7,313 nucleotides of DNA, taken from Halovenus sp. (GTDB taxonomy: Archaea > Halobacteriota > Halobacteria > Halobacteriales > Haloarculaceae). Below are positions 1 to 6,457 of this stretch, in pieces. Position 1 is the stretch's first letter, and every line of letters begins with the position of its first letter. Under the pieces are notes generated by a model that was not told the origin of the DNA, ran no database searches, and was given only the letters and a program-made list of their open reading frames with translations. Made by a program: the position numbers and the translations under genes. The DNA is taken from NCBI GenBank assembly GCA_003551265.1, contig PUMG01000078.1, positions 1 to 7,313 of the forward strand. The letters run 5' to 3'.

Positions 1-832
1 ATCGGAACTCGCCGAACTCGAGAGCGAGCGTGATGCTGTTGTAGTGCAGGTCTGTCCCGGAGTCACCGGCAGGCGGGTTGAGCACCGTCACATCGACCGC
101 TCCGTCGAGCGGAAGTTCGTCTCCTTCTTCGACTTCGAACAGGTCGACGTTGTACTCCTCGATAGCATCGAGATAGTTCTCGTAGGTCTGTGTATCGTGA
201 GCGACACCCGAATCATAGGCCGCACCGATACCGTCACCCTCCTCTTCGAAGTGCTCGATGACTGCTGCGTGTCCACCAATGTGGTCGGCGTGTGCGTGCG
301 TCGCTACCAGGTGGTCGATGCGGTCGATGTCGTGAGCTTCGAGATACGATATCACTTCCTCACCGTCGGGTCGCCAGTCGCCGGTGTCGATGAGAATCGT
401 CTCCTGTTCGGGCGTCACGATGAGTGTCGAATCGGCCTGTCCAACGTCTATGTGGTGGAGTTCCAGCTCACCCTCTGGTTCGTCCTGTCCGTTGTCGTCA
501 GTATCATCCTGGGCGTCGTCGTCAGCATCATTCTGACCGGCATCGTCGGCATCATCTTGACCGTCGTCGTCAGCATCATCCTGACCGGTGTCGTCGGCAA
601 CAGCGTCTGTTTCGTCGGCATCGTCGGTTGCATCAGCGTCATCGGCGTCAGCCGTACTGTCGTCACTGTCCGAATCGTCGCCGTTTTCATCAGTTATGTC
701 GCTCATATCGTCGACGCCGTCGTCTATGTCGTCGACGCCGTCGCCTGCGTCTGGGTCTTCGGCACAGCCTGCGAGCGCAACCAGGGTTGCCACGACGAGA
801 ACGAGGAGCAGTCGCTTCATATCTGGATACAT
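1..832 (-). CDS. ComEC-like metallo-beta-lactamase-fold lipoprotein, C-terminus beyond window edge
   Basis: Read from the reverse complement; the frame is open to the left edge, so the C-terminus is missing. Numbering is from the ATG at 820, which gives 273 visible residues. Residues 1-19 are a lipoprotein signal (MKR, a Leu/Val/Ala core, then LAGC with Cys19 as the lipidation site), so the protein is probably anchored outside the membrane. Residues 20-117 are an Asp-rich linker that includes four 8-residue repeats (79-110). From 119 a metallo-beta-lactamase domain begins: HIDVGQADS (123-131), ILIDTG (142-147), then the metal motif THAHADHIGG with His175, His177, Asp179 and His180. DVGQ-x-DS is typical of the ComEC C-terminal hydrolase domain and its stand-alone haloarchaeal relatives, so a secreted hydrolase, possibly acting on DNA or phosphodiesters, is inferred; the substrate is unknown. 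An in-frame ATG at 832 would add MYPD. I prefer 820 because a TATA-like GTATAC lies at 852-857. Confidence 0.85.
   Translation of the reverse strand, partial: MYPDMKRLLLVLVVATLVALAGCAEDPDAGDGVDDIDDGVDDMSDITDENGDDSDSDDSTADADDADATDDADETDAVADDTGQDDADDDGQDDADDAGQNDADDDAQDDTDDNGQDEPEGELELHHIDVGQADSTLIVTPEQETILIDTGDWRPDGEEVISYLEAHDIDRIDHLVATHAHADHIGGHAAVIEHFEEEGDGIGAAYDSGVAHDTQTYENYLDAIEEYNVDLFEVEEGDELPLDGAVDVTVLNPPAGDSGTDLHYNSITLALEFGEFR
491..586 (-). repeat. Four tandem 24-bp units encoding the Asp-rich linker of the lipoprotein
   Basis: Four adjacent in-frame 24-bp units at 491-514, 515-538, 539-562 and 563-586 are similar but not identical. Read on the minus strand they encode GQDDADDD, GQDDADDA, GQNDADDD and AQDDTDDN. 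The flanking sequence (up to about 720) is also Asp-codon rich but less regular. Because each unit is eight codons, gain or loss of a unit would change linker length without a frameshift. The repeat is plainly visible; a role as a flexible acidic spacer between the membrane anchor and the catalytic domain is inference. Confidence 0.85.
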
Positions 833-851
833 GCGCTCAAGGTACTTGTCA

Positions 852-857
852 GTATAC
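852..857 (-). promoter_or_regulatory. TATA-like element for the metallo-beta-lactamase lipoprotein gene
   Basis: GTATAC, read on the minus strand, is centred about 34 nt upstream of the ATG at 820 and only about 22 nt upstream of the ATG at 832. With the usual archaeal TATA-to-start distance, transcription would begin near 828. That would leave an 8-nt leader before 820 and exclude 832. The motif is weak and not AT-rich on its flanks. Confidence 0.35.
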
Positions 858-888
858 CTGCGGCGGCAACGACGAGACTGATTGCTAC

Positions 889-936
889 AAAAACGCATGG
901 ACTGTCGACCCCGGCTGAAAAGAATCGTCACAGTCC
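889..936 (-). terminator. Hairpin plus T-run behind the COG1497-type regulator
   Basis: Reading the minus strand after the regulator's stop codon, GGACTGT (936-930) is followed 24 nt later by its perfect complement ACAGTCC (905-899), then by five T residues (893-889). A second four-T stretch (921-918) lies in the loop. U-rich tracts end archaeal transcripts, so this is a plausible end point for the cysteine synthase/regulator transcript before the lipoprotein gene's own promoter. Confidence 0.5.
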
Positions 937-939
937 GTA

Positions 940-1761
940 TCACTCGTTAGCAACGGTAGCGTCGAGCACTTCGTAGGTGACGTTGCTCTCACGAAGCTTG
1001 TCAGTGTGTGCGGAGAGCAAATCAGCCCGCGCGAGGAGAAACACGTCCTGTCCTTTCAGTGCAGCCTCCCGAACGGCTTCGGCGGTTCCGAACCTGACGG
1101 TTGGTGAAATCTCGGCCTCGTGTGCCGTCGCGACGGCTTCCGGACCAGCCGTTGCGGCCAGGTCGTGCTCGACAGCGTGCTCGGCGACAACCTGGCTGTC
1201 GACACGGTGACTGCCGCCGTCCTGTACGTGTGGAACCTGAACAATAGTCACCGTTCCAAGCTCGTAGTCGACGACGCCCTCGAAATCAGTGAGAGCGATG
1301 TCCTCGCCAGCGCTCGCACCGGTGACTGCAACCGCTGTCGCACCACCGGTCTCTCCGGGAATCGCGTGGAGAATACCGTCTCGCATCGTCAGCGAGACGC
1401 GGTCGCCCGCCTCGATAGTGCCTGTTGCGAGCGCGCTCTCGACATCAACGCGGCCGATGACCTCCTCTGCAACGTGAGAAGCAAACGCCTGCAGGCTATC
1501 GGTCTGTGTGATGAGCCAGTCGACGCCCTCTTTCGTGACCTCGTATCGCCCACGTCCACGGCTTTTGACGTATCCTGCCGAGACGAGTTCCTGCAGGTAG
1601 TTGCTCACCGCCTGCGAGGTGAGTCCGATTGCGTCTGCCACTTCCTGCTGGCTGACTGCTGGCTGGCGCTCGGCAATCTCGACGAGGATCCTGTACTGCG
1701 TCGCATCCCGCTTGCTTTCGAGCACTGCAGAATGGCGCTCCGCCGGGATACCTTCGTCCAT
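940..1761 (-). CDS. Winged-helix transcriptional regulator, COG1497-like
   Basis: This 273-residue protein has an N-terminal winged helix-turn-helix: residues 23-35 form the first helix, the HTH runs from about 37 (SQQEVADAIGLTSQAVSNYLQ) to 59, and a basic wing with RGRGR lies at 68-72. TKEG (76-79) is the usual end of such domains. The remaining ~190 residues are an acidic, Ala/Val-rich domain with no catalytic motif that I can see, probably for effector binding or oligomerisation. The architecture resembles the archaeal predicted regulators of COG1497; this assignment is from memory of the family, and the regulated genes are unknown. It starts 71 bp after the cysteine synthase stop on the same strand with no clear TATA box in between, so the two may be co-transcribed. 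That would make sulfur or cysteine metabolism a reasonable guess for its sphere of action, but no more than a guess. Confidence 0.85.
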   Translation of the reverse strand: MDEGIPAERHSAVLESKRDATQYRILVEIAERQPAVSQQEVADAIGLTSQAVSNYLQELVSAGYVKSRGRGRYEVTKEGVDWLITQTDSLQAFASHVAEEVIGRVDVESALATGTIEAGDRVSLTMRDGILHAIPGETGGATAVAVTGASAGEDIALTDFEGVVDYELGTVTIVQVPHVQDGGSHRVDSQVVAEHAVEHDLAATAGPEAVATAHEAEISPTVRFGTAEAVREAALKGQDVFLLARADLLSAHTDKLRESNVTYEVLDATVANE

Positions 1762-1832
1762 GACGGACCATCAGACCCACGAACACAAGTACGTTTGTTC
1801 TCTGCCCCAGTCCAGTTGTACTATGGCGGTCA

Positions 1833-2735
1833 TCACGAATCGAACATCCCGGTCGTCATGTAGCGCTCGCCGGAGTCCCAGAAGACCGTCACGACAAGTG
1901 GTTCATTCATTTCGTCTCGGAGACGGCGGGCGACACGCTTTGCAGCGACGGCCGAAGCACCGGAGGACTGGCCGACGAGAATACCCTCTTCGCGAGCCAG
2001 TCGTCGACACTCTCGCTCGGCGCGTTCGAGTGTCACCGTTTCGACGCTGTCGAGCAACTCACGGTCGAGGTTGTCGCTCACGAATCCCGGACCCATCCCC
2101 TGGAAGTCGTCGTCACCGGGCGGATTTCCGGACAGAACGGCGTTCTCCGCAGGCTCGACAGCGACGACCGACACCTCGGGGAACTCCTCACGGAGGCGGC
2201 GACCGATGCCAGTAATCGTGCCACCCGTTCCGACGGCCGCGACGAGCGCATCAACCGGCTGGTCGACCGAATCGAGTATCTCAGCACCGGTCGTTCGGTA
2301 GTGAACCTCGGGATTGGCAGGATTTTCGAACTGGTGCATCCCGACGTGGCCATCCCGTGCTTCGAGCTCGGCTGCACGCTCACGTGCGTCGGTAATCGTT
2401 CCCTCGACGAGTTCAATCTCAGCGCCGTAGGACTGCATGAGCTGTCGGCGCTCGACTGACCGCGACTCGGGCATGACGAGAACGACCTCGTATCCTTTCG
2501 CCGCCGCGACCATGGCGAGACCGATTCCTGTGTTTCCGCTGGTCGGCTCGACAATCGTCTCTCCAGGCCGGAGCTCGCCTGATTCCTCTGCGCGCTCGAC
2601 CATCGCAATCGCCGGTCTCGCTTTCGCCGACCCGCTCGGGTTGAACGACTCCACTTTCGCTGCAACCGTCGTCCCCTCGGGAGCTGTGATTCGAACGAGA
2701 GGTGACCCAATCGTTTCGAGGATGGAATCGTACAC
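1833..2735 (-). CDS. PLP-dependent cysteine synthase (O-acetylserine sulfhydrylase family)
   Basis: At 300 residues this is normal length for the fold-type II cysteine synthase family, which replaces the acetyl (or phosphate) group of an activated serine with sulfide in the cytoplasm. Visible motifs are: NPSGSAK (32-38) with Lys38 as the PLP Schiff-base lysine; PTSGNTG (64-70), the substrate loop with Asn68; QFENPANP (135-142); the phosphate-binding loop GTGGT (169-173); GMGPGF (213-218); and GQSSGAS (255-261), whose serine contacts the pyridine nitrogen. The C-terminus has the family ending DSGERYMTTGMF. The usual KDR after the lysine is KAR here (Ala39), as discussed in the findings. The start is GTG at 2735: an in-frame stop lies only 10-12 nt upstream (2745-2747), and a TATA box sits at the leaderless distance. 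Whether it is cysK or cysM, or prefers O-phosphoserine, cannot be decided from sequence alone. Confidence 0.93.
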   Translation of the reverse strand: MYDSILETIGSPLVRITAPEGTTVAAKVESFNPSGSAKARPAIAMVERAEESGELRPGETIVEPTSGNTGIGLAMVAAAKGYEVVLVMPESRSVERRQLMQSYGAEIELVEGTITDARERAAELEARDGHVGMHQFENPANPEVHYRTTGAEILDSVDQPVDALVAAVGTGGTITGIGRRLREEFPEVSVVAVEPAENAVLSGNPPGDDDFQGMGPGFVSDNLDRELLDSVETVTLERAERECRRLAREEGILVGQSSGASAVAAKRVARRLRDEMNEPLVVTVFWDSGERYMTTGMFDS

Positions 2736-2759
2736 TGACAGGTGCTACGGCTGCGACCA

Positions 2760-2766
2760 GATAAAC
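2760..2766 (-). promoter_or_regulatory. TATA box for cysteine synthase (leaderless)
   Basis: GTTTATC on the minus strand lies 25-31 nt upstream of the GTG at 2735, the spacing expected if transcription starts at or next to the start codon. A second AT-rich stretch, GATAAAATAG (2791-2782), lies about 20 nt further upstream and could be an alternative TATA box giving a short leader. The promoter supports the GTG as the true start. Confidence 0.6.
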
Positions 2767-2819
2767 GTTCTCGGTATGAGCTATTTTATCCGATTACCGG
2801 CTCCGAGAGCGCCAGCTAT

Positions 2820-2894
2820 AGAGATTGTCGTACGTCATCAGAGATTCTTCGCCGTACGCCGTCCGAGAATCTCTGTCCAGGTCCGAGAATCTCT
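2820..2894. promoter_or_regulatory. Symmetric array of four AGAGATT/AATCTCT motifs (candidate operator)
   Basis: AGAGATT occurs at 2820-2826 and again exactly 20 bp later at 2840-2846. Its reverse complement AATCTCT occurs at 2868-2874 and exactly 20 bp later at 2888-2894. All four are symmetric about position 2857. The inner pair extends to a perfect 10-bp inverted repeat (CAGAGATTCT at 2839-2848, AGAATCTCTG at 2866-2875), and the right-hand pair lies within a 14-bp direct repeat (2861-2874 and 2881-2894). The array is 85-159 nt upstream of the cysteine synthase start and 70-144 nt beyond the cold-shock stop codon. The 20-bp period is about two helical turns, as for protein dimers bound on one face of DNA. 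An RNA hairpin from the inner arms is the alternative. Confidence 0.5.
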
Positions 2895-2926
2895 CTCCTG
2901 TGTGTAGCGTTCGAAAACGGAGTCGA

Positions 2927-2954
2927 CCAGTCGTCGTCACGAGACGACGGCTGG
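2927..2954 (-). terminator. Hairpin 3' of the cold-shock gene
   Basis: Beginning 9 nt after the cold-shock stop codon on the minus strand, CCAG-C-CGTCGTC and GACGACG-A-CTGG form a 12-position stem with one C/A mismatch around a 4-nt TCGT loop. The unbroken inner stem is 7 bp (2932-2938 with 2943-2949). A four-T run follows at 2917-2914, about 10 nt beyond the stem. It probably ends or stabilises the small cold-shock mRNA. It appears separate from the symmetric motif array further on. Confidence 0.6.
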
Positions 2955-2963
2955 AACTCAGAA

Positions 2964-3158
2964 CTAGTTGCGGACGACGTTGGTCGCGCGCGGGCCTTTG
3001 GGGGCCTGTTCGATGTCGAACTCGATCTCCTGTCCTTCTTCGAGGTCCGCTCCGCCAACGTCTTCCATGTGGAAGAATACGTCGTCGTCCGCGTCCTCAG
3101 TCGATATGAATCCGTAACCGCCAGTGTCGTGGAAGAAATCCACCGTACCGTTTACCAT
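2964..3158 (-). CDS. Cold-shock domain protein (CspA family)
   Basis: This 64-residue single cold-shock domain is full length for the family. It shows RNP1-like GGYGFIS (13-19) and RNP2 VFFHM (27-31), the aromatic patches that stack on single-stranded RNA or DNA, and ends with the conserved GPRATNV (54-60). The first strand reads VDFFHDTGG where bacterial CspA has KWFN; that form is, from memory, typical of haloarchaeal cold-shock proteins. It likely acts in the cytoplasm as an RNA chaperone. The ATG at 3158 is preceded by a TATA box at 3185-3190 (27-32 nt upstream), so the mRNA is probably leaderless or nearly so and is made independently of the prolyl-tRNA synthetase gene 90 bp upstream. 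Genomes of this group often carry several copies, so no exact symbol is given. Confidence 0.96.
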   Translation of the reverse strand: MVNGTVDFFHDTGGYGFISTEDADDDVFFHMEDVGGADLEEGQEIEFDIEQAPKGPRATNVVRN

Positions 3159-3184
3159 TGCTTCTGAACGGATGGTCGGGTGAT

Positions 3185-3190
3185 GTATAA
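3185..3190 (-). promoter_or_regulatory. TATA box for the cold-shock gene
   Basis: CTTATAC (3191-3185) on the minus strand lies 27-33 nt upstream of the ATG at 3158. It is the only AT-rich element in the 90-bp gap after the prolyl-tRNA synthetase stop. In the same gap CGACCC (3214-3219) and GGGTCG (3239-3244) form a 6-bp inverted repeat that could help end the prolyl-tRNA synthetase transcript, but no T-run follows closely. Confidence 0.6.
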
Positions 3191-3248
3191 GGCTTCCGAG
3201 AGAAACGGTACCACGACCCCCGAAGGCAGCCCACCTCTGGGTCGGAAA

Positions 3249-4709
3249 CTAGTACGTCTTTGCGAAGTGCGCCGTCTCTTCGGCAGGTTCGCCACAGATG
3301 GCACACTCCTCGTGAACCGGTTCCTCGTCGCGGTCGAGCGGAACCATCACGATTTCGGCGGCAATCGCGTCTTTGATTGGTTCTTCGCAGGCTTCGTCGC
3401 CGCACCAGCCACATCTGACGTATCCCCCGTGCTGGCCGATGGTCCCCAGAATCTCCTCACGGCTGGTCGCCTCCCGAATCTCTCCTTCGAGCGTCTCTTC
3501 GGCACTGGCGTACAGTTTCGCGTAGACCGTCTCCAGGTGGTCGTCGGTTGTCTCGGCGATGGCGTCGACCGACTCTGTGGTGCGCTCGCCGTCGGGCCGG
3601 TGGACGAACGTCACTGTCTCGTCGCCCACCTCGTTCGGACCGATTTCGAGGCGGACGGGGACGCCTTTCAGCTCCCACTCGTTGTATTTGAAGCCGGGGT
3701 TGCGGTGGTCGCGGTCGTCGAGGTGGACGCGGATTCCTGCTTCCTCTAGCTGTGCGGTGACGTCCTCGGCGTAGGCAAGAACGTCGTCGACGTTATCTTC
3801 CTGCCAGATCGGGACGACGACGGCCTGTGGGTCGGCGAGCGTCGGCGGCAGCACGAGTCCCTGGTCGTCGCTGTGGGTCATAATCAGCGCGCCGAGAGAG
3901 CGCCAGGAGATACCCCAGGAGGTTGTGTGAGCGACCTGTTCGTTCTCGTCCTCGTCGACGTAGGTGATATCGAACGCCTCGCCGAAGGAAGTGCCGAGAT
4001 AGTGACTGGTCGCCCCCTGAACGCTCTTGCCGTCGGGCATGAGTGCCTCGACCGTCGTCGTGGTGTGTGCGCCGGGGAACTTGTCGTGTTCAGGTTTCCG
4101 GCCGGTCAACACCGGCATCGCCAGCACGTCCTCGTAGACGCGCTCGTACTGGCCGAGCCGAAGCATCGTCTCCTCCCAGGCATCGTCCATGTCCCGGTGG
4201 GCCGTGTGACCCTCCTGCCAGAGGAACTCTTTGGTTCGAAAGAACGGCTTTGTTTCCGTGGCCTCCCAGCGGACGACCGAACACCACTGGTTGAGTCGAA
4301 GCGGAAGGTCACGGTGTGAGCGGACCCACTTCGCCATGAACGGCGCGATGATCGACTCGCTGGTCGGTCGAACCGCGAGACGGTCTTCGAGTTCGTTGTA
4401 GCCGCCGTGAGTGACCCACGCCACCTCCGGGTCGAAGCCTTCGACGACGTCTTTCTCGCGTTCGAGAAACTCCTCCGGAACGAAGAGCGGGAAGTAAGCG
4501 TTCTGCGCGCCGGTCTCTTTGAACCAACCGTCGAGATTGCTCTGGAGGCGCTCCCAGATGTTGTACCCTCGCGGGCGGGTGACGATGAAGCCACCCATCG
4601 GCGCGTAGTCGGCGAGTTCGGCCTTCTGGACGACTTCGGCGTACCACTCGCCCGTCTGGTGTGCTTTCGACTTCGTGATACCGAGTTCCTGTTCGCTATC
4701 CTCGCTCAT
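3249..4709 (-). CDS. proS: Prolyl-tRNA synthetase, archaeal/eukaryotic type
   Basis: This 486-residue class II aminoacyl-tRNA synthetase charges tRNA-Pro with proline. From the N-terminus come the motif 1 region with RPRGYNIWE (45-53); RPTSES (114-119), the ATP/proline pocket; the motif 2 loop RWEATETKPFFRTKEF (147-162); and QEGHTAH (165-171). The HGTP-type anticodon-binding domain follows at about 290-385 and includes GVPVRLEIG. The C-terminal domain carries cysteines 433, 436, 441, 469 and 472, the zinc module typical of the archaeal/eukaryotic-like ProRS, and the protein ends in the characteristic Tyr (AKTY). There is no bacterial editing insertion between motifs 2 and 3, and length and order are normal. 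A TATA box at 4733-4738 supports the ATG at 4709 as a leaderless start. Its divergent neighbour is serA. Confidence 0.97.
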   Translation of the reverse strand: MSEDSEQELGITKSKAHQTGEWYAEVVQKAELADYAPMGGFIVTRPRGYNIWERLQSNLDGWFKETGAQNAYFPLFVPEEFLEREKDVVEGFDPEVAWVTHGGYNELEDRLAVRPTSESIIAPFMAKWVRSHRDLPLRLNQWCSVVRWEATETKPFFRTKEFLWQEGHTAHRDMDDAWEETMLRLGQYERVYEDVLAMPVLTGRKPEHDKFPGAHTTTTVEALMPDGKSVQGATSHYLGTSFGEAFDITYVDEDENEQVAHTTSWGISWRSLGALIMTHSDDQGLVLPPTLADPQAVVVPIWQEDNVDDVLAYAEDVTAQLEEAGIRVHLDDRDHRNPGFKYNEWELKGVPVRLEIGPNEVGDETVTFVHRPDGERTTESVDAIAETTDDHLETVYAKLYASAEETLEGEIREATSREEILGTIGQHGGYVRCGWCGDEACEEPIKDAIAAEIVMVPLDRDEEPVHEECAICGEPAEETAHFAKTY

Positions 4710-4732
4710 TGCGTGAGCATGCGAGAGGCACG

Positions 4733-4738
4733 TATAAA
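4733..4738 (-). promoter_or_regulatory. TATA box for proS
   Basis: TTTATAC (4739-4733 region) on the minus strand lies 24-29 nt upstream of the proS ATG at 4709, matching leaderless transcription. It shares the 98-bp divergent region 4710-4807 with the serA promoter; the two TATA elements are about 40 bp apart, close enough for the transcription machineries to interfere. Confidence 0.65.
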
Positions 4739-4776
4739 CAGCCTACGCTTGTTTCGTCTCGACCCGAGAGAACAAG

Positions 4777-4783
4777 GATTATC
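4777..4783 (+). promoter_or_regulatory. TATA-like element for serA
   Basis: GATTATC lies 25-31 nt upstream of the serA ATG at 4808, again at the leaderless distance. It argues against any start further upstream in the same frame (for example ATG 4709), which would run back through both promoters. Confidence 0.5.
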
Positions 4784-4807
4784 TCGCCACCCGGATTCTC
4801 TCCAGGC

Positions 4808-6400
4808 ATGAAAGCACTCGTGACGGACCCGATTGCATCGGCAGGCATCGACCTGCTGCGAGAGCACGGCCACGAAGTCGAAACAGCGTACACGCTCACG
4901 CAGGCAGAGTTACTCGAGGCAGTTGCGGACGCACACGCACTCATCGTCCGGTCGGGAACCGACGTCACCCGGGAGGTATTCGAGGCCGCCCCCGAGTTGC
5001 GTATCGTCGGCCGCGCAGGCATCGGCGTGGACAATATCGACATCGATGCGGCGACCGAACACGGTGTCATCGTCGCCAACGCCCCGGAGGGGAACGTCCG
5101 TGCGGCAGCCGAGCACACCGTGGCGATGGCGTTCGCAACCGCCCGTTCGATTCCCCAGGCACACATCACACTCACGGGGGGCGAGTGGGCGAAAGGCGAG
5201 TTCCTCGGGACGGAAGTCAACGACAAAACCCTCGGCGTCGTCGGCTTCGGTCGCGTCGGCCAGGAGGTCACGAAGCGACTCAGCCGTCTCGGGATGGACG
5301 TCGTCGTCTTCGACCCCTACATCAGCGAAGAGCGCGCAGCACAGGTCGGCGCGGAACTCGTCGACACGCTCGAGGAGTGCCTCACCCACGCTGACTTTCT
5401 GACGATACACACACCGCTGACCGAAGAGACGGAGAACATGATTGGCGAGGAAGAACTCGCACAGCTCGAAGGCGGGTATCTCGTAAACTGCGCTCGCGGT
5501 GGCATCGTCGACGAAGAAGCGCTCGCAACAGCAGTCGAAGACGGGTTGCTCAGAGGAGCGGCCGTCGACGTGTTCGCATCCGAGCCGGTTTCTCCGGACA
5601 ACCCACTTCTCGATGTCGACGGAGTTATTGTCACACCACATCTCGGTGCGTCGACCGAGGCGGCACAGAAGAACGTTGCCGTCTCGACGGCTGAGCAGGT
5701 GCTCGCTGCGTTCGAAGACGAGCCGGTGGCGAACGCGCTCAACGCGCCGTCTATCGACGAGCGCTCCTACCCGGCAATCGAGCCGTACATCGGTCTCGCG
5801 GACACCGCCGGCAAGATTGCGGTCCAGCTTCTCGATGGCCGCGTCGAGTTCGTCGAAGTGACCTATGCGGGCGACATCGCTGGCGAGGACGTCGACCTCG
5901 TGACCGCGAGCGCGCTGAAAGGCGTCTTCCAGCCGCTGGAGTGGCAGGTCAACGCCGTGAACGCCCCCCGAATCGCCGACCAGCGTGGCATCGAGGTTGT
6001 CGAGAGTCGGACGCGCCAGATCGCAGATTTCCAGTCGCTCGTCACCGTCTCTGTCGGCAACAGCGAGGAAGAAGTCAGCGTCTGTGGAACACAGTTCGCC
6101 GGGAACGACCCGCGAATCGTTCGTATCGACGGCTTCCGCGTCGACGCCATCCCACACGGGCACATGCTGGCCGTCCGAAACGCCGACGAACCCGGTGTCA
6201 TCGGATTCATCGGGACTGTGCTGGGTGACGCTGGCGTCAACATCGCAGGGATGTTCAACGCCCGTGAGACCATCGGTGGCGAGGCGCTCTCGGTGTACAA
6301 CCTCGACGACACCGTCCCCCAGGATGTTCGTGACCGTCTCGACAGTGACGACCGTCTTATCGATACGAAATATATCTCGCTCGACAACGGCGAGGAGTAA
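4808..6400 (+). CDS. serA: D-3-phosphoglycerate dehydrogenase, long form with ACT domain
   Basis: This 530-residue enzyme oxidises 3-phosphoglycerate to 3-phosphohydroxypyruvate with NAD, the first step of serine synthesis. Residues 1-98 and 285-315 form the substrate domain, with GRAGIGVDNID at 68-78. The NAD-binding domain carries GFGRVG (146-151) and Asp169 for the ribose. Catalytic residues are Arg230 in CARGGIVDE, Glu259 in DVFASEP and His278 in TPHLGAST. Residues from about 318 to 450 match the intervening (ASB) domain of the long SerA class, as in the ~528-residue Mycobacterium enzyme. A C-terminal ACT domain (about 455-530; ADEPGVIGFIGTVLGDAGVNIAGM) is the usual site of serine feedback. 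The frame is open back to 4709, but ATG 4808 matches the family N-terminus (MKALVTDPI) and has a TATA box upstream. It is divergent from proS and convergent with the HTH regulator. Confidence 0.97.
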   Translation: MKALVTDPIASAGIDLLREHGHEVETAYTLTQAELLEAVADAHALIVRSGTDVTREVFEAAPELRIVGRAGIGVDNIDIDAATEHGVIVANAPEGNVRAAAEHTVAMAFATARSIPQAHITLTGGEWAKGEFLGTEVNDKTLGVVGFGRVGQEVTKRLSRLGMDVVVFDPYISEERAAQVGAELVDTLEECLTHADFLTIHTPLTEETENMIGEEELAQLEGGYLVNCARGGIVDEEALATAVEDGLLRGAAVDVFASEPVSPDNPLLDVDGVIVTPHLGASTEAAQKNVAVSTAEQVLAAFEDEPVANALNAPSIDERSYPAIEPYIGLADTAGKIAVQLLDGRVEFVEVTYAGDIAGEDVDLVTASALKGVFQPLEWQVNAVNAPRIADQRGIEVVESRTRQIADFQSLVTVSVGNSEEEVSVCGTQFAGNDPRIVRIDGFRVDAIPHGHMLAVRNADEPGVIGFIGTVLGDAGVNIAGMFNARETIGGEALSVYNLDDTVPQDVRDRLDSDDRLIDTKYISLDNGEE

Positions 6401-6406
6401 GAAGCA

Positions 6407-6416
6407 GGGACGTCCC
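6407..6416. other. Perfect 10-bp palindrome in the convergent gap
   Basis: GGGACGTCCC lies 7 nt after the serA stop codon, in the 57-bp gap (6401-6457) between convergent serA and the HTH gene. A further GTCCC at 6446-6450 could pair with GGGAC at 6407-6411 as a longer-range stem. No T-run follows on either strand, so I do not call a terminator. The rest of the gap shows nothing. Confidence 0.3.
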
Positions 6417-6457
6417 GACTCACGTCAGGTCACTCTCAGGGCGAAGTCCCGTTCCTC

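Noticed and set aside
44..976. Long plus-strand frame over the lipoprotein and the end of the regulator
   Set aside because: It is the antisense of the Asp-rich repeat (giving Val/Ile-rich low complexity) and of two recognisable minus-strand proteins; it has no family features of its own.
1120..1863. 247-codon plus-strand frame opposite the regulator
   Set aside because: Antisense shadow of the winged-helix regulator and of the intergenic region; no recognisable protein features.
2861..2900. The 20-bp direct repeat as a CRISPR remnant
   Set aside because: There are only two copies with 6-bp gaps between the 14-bp cores, no spacer-sized intervals and no cas genes; the mirror-image pair on the other side fits an operator-like array better.
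4709..4807. N-terminal extension of serA to the ATG at 4709
   Set aside because: The 33 extra residues match nothing in the family, start within the divergent proS start codon region and cross both promoters.
4910..6163. 417-codon minus-strand frame inside serA
   Set aside because: A typical antisense shadow of a GC-rich gene; serA on the plus strand has all catalytic motifs and full family length.
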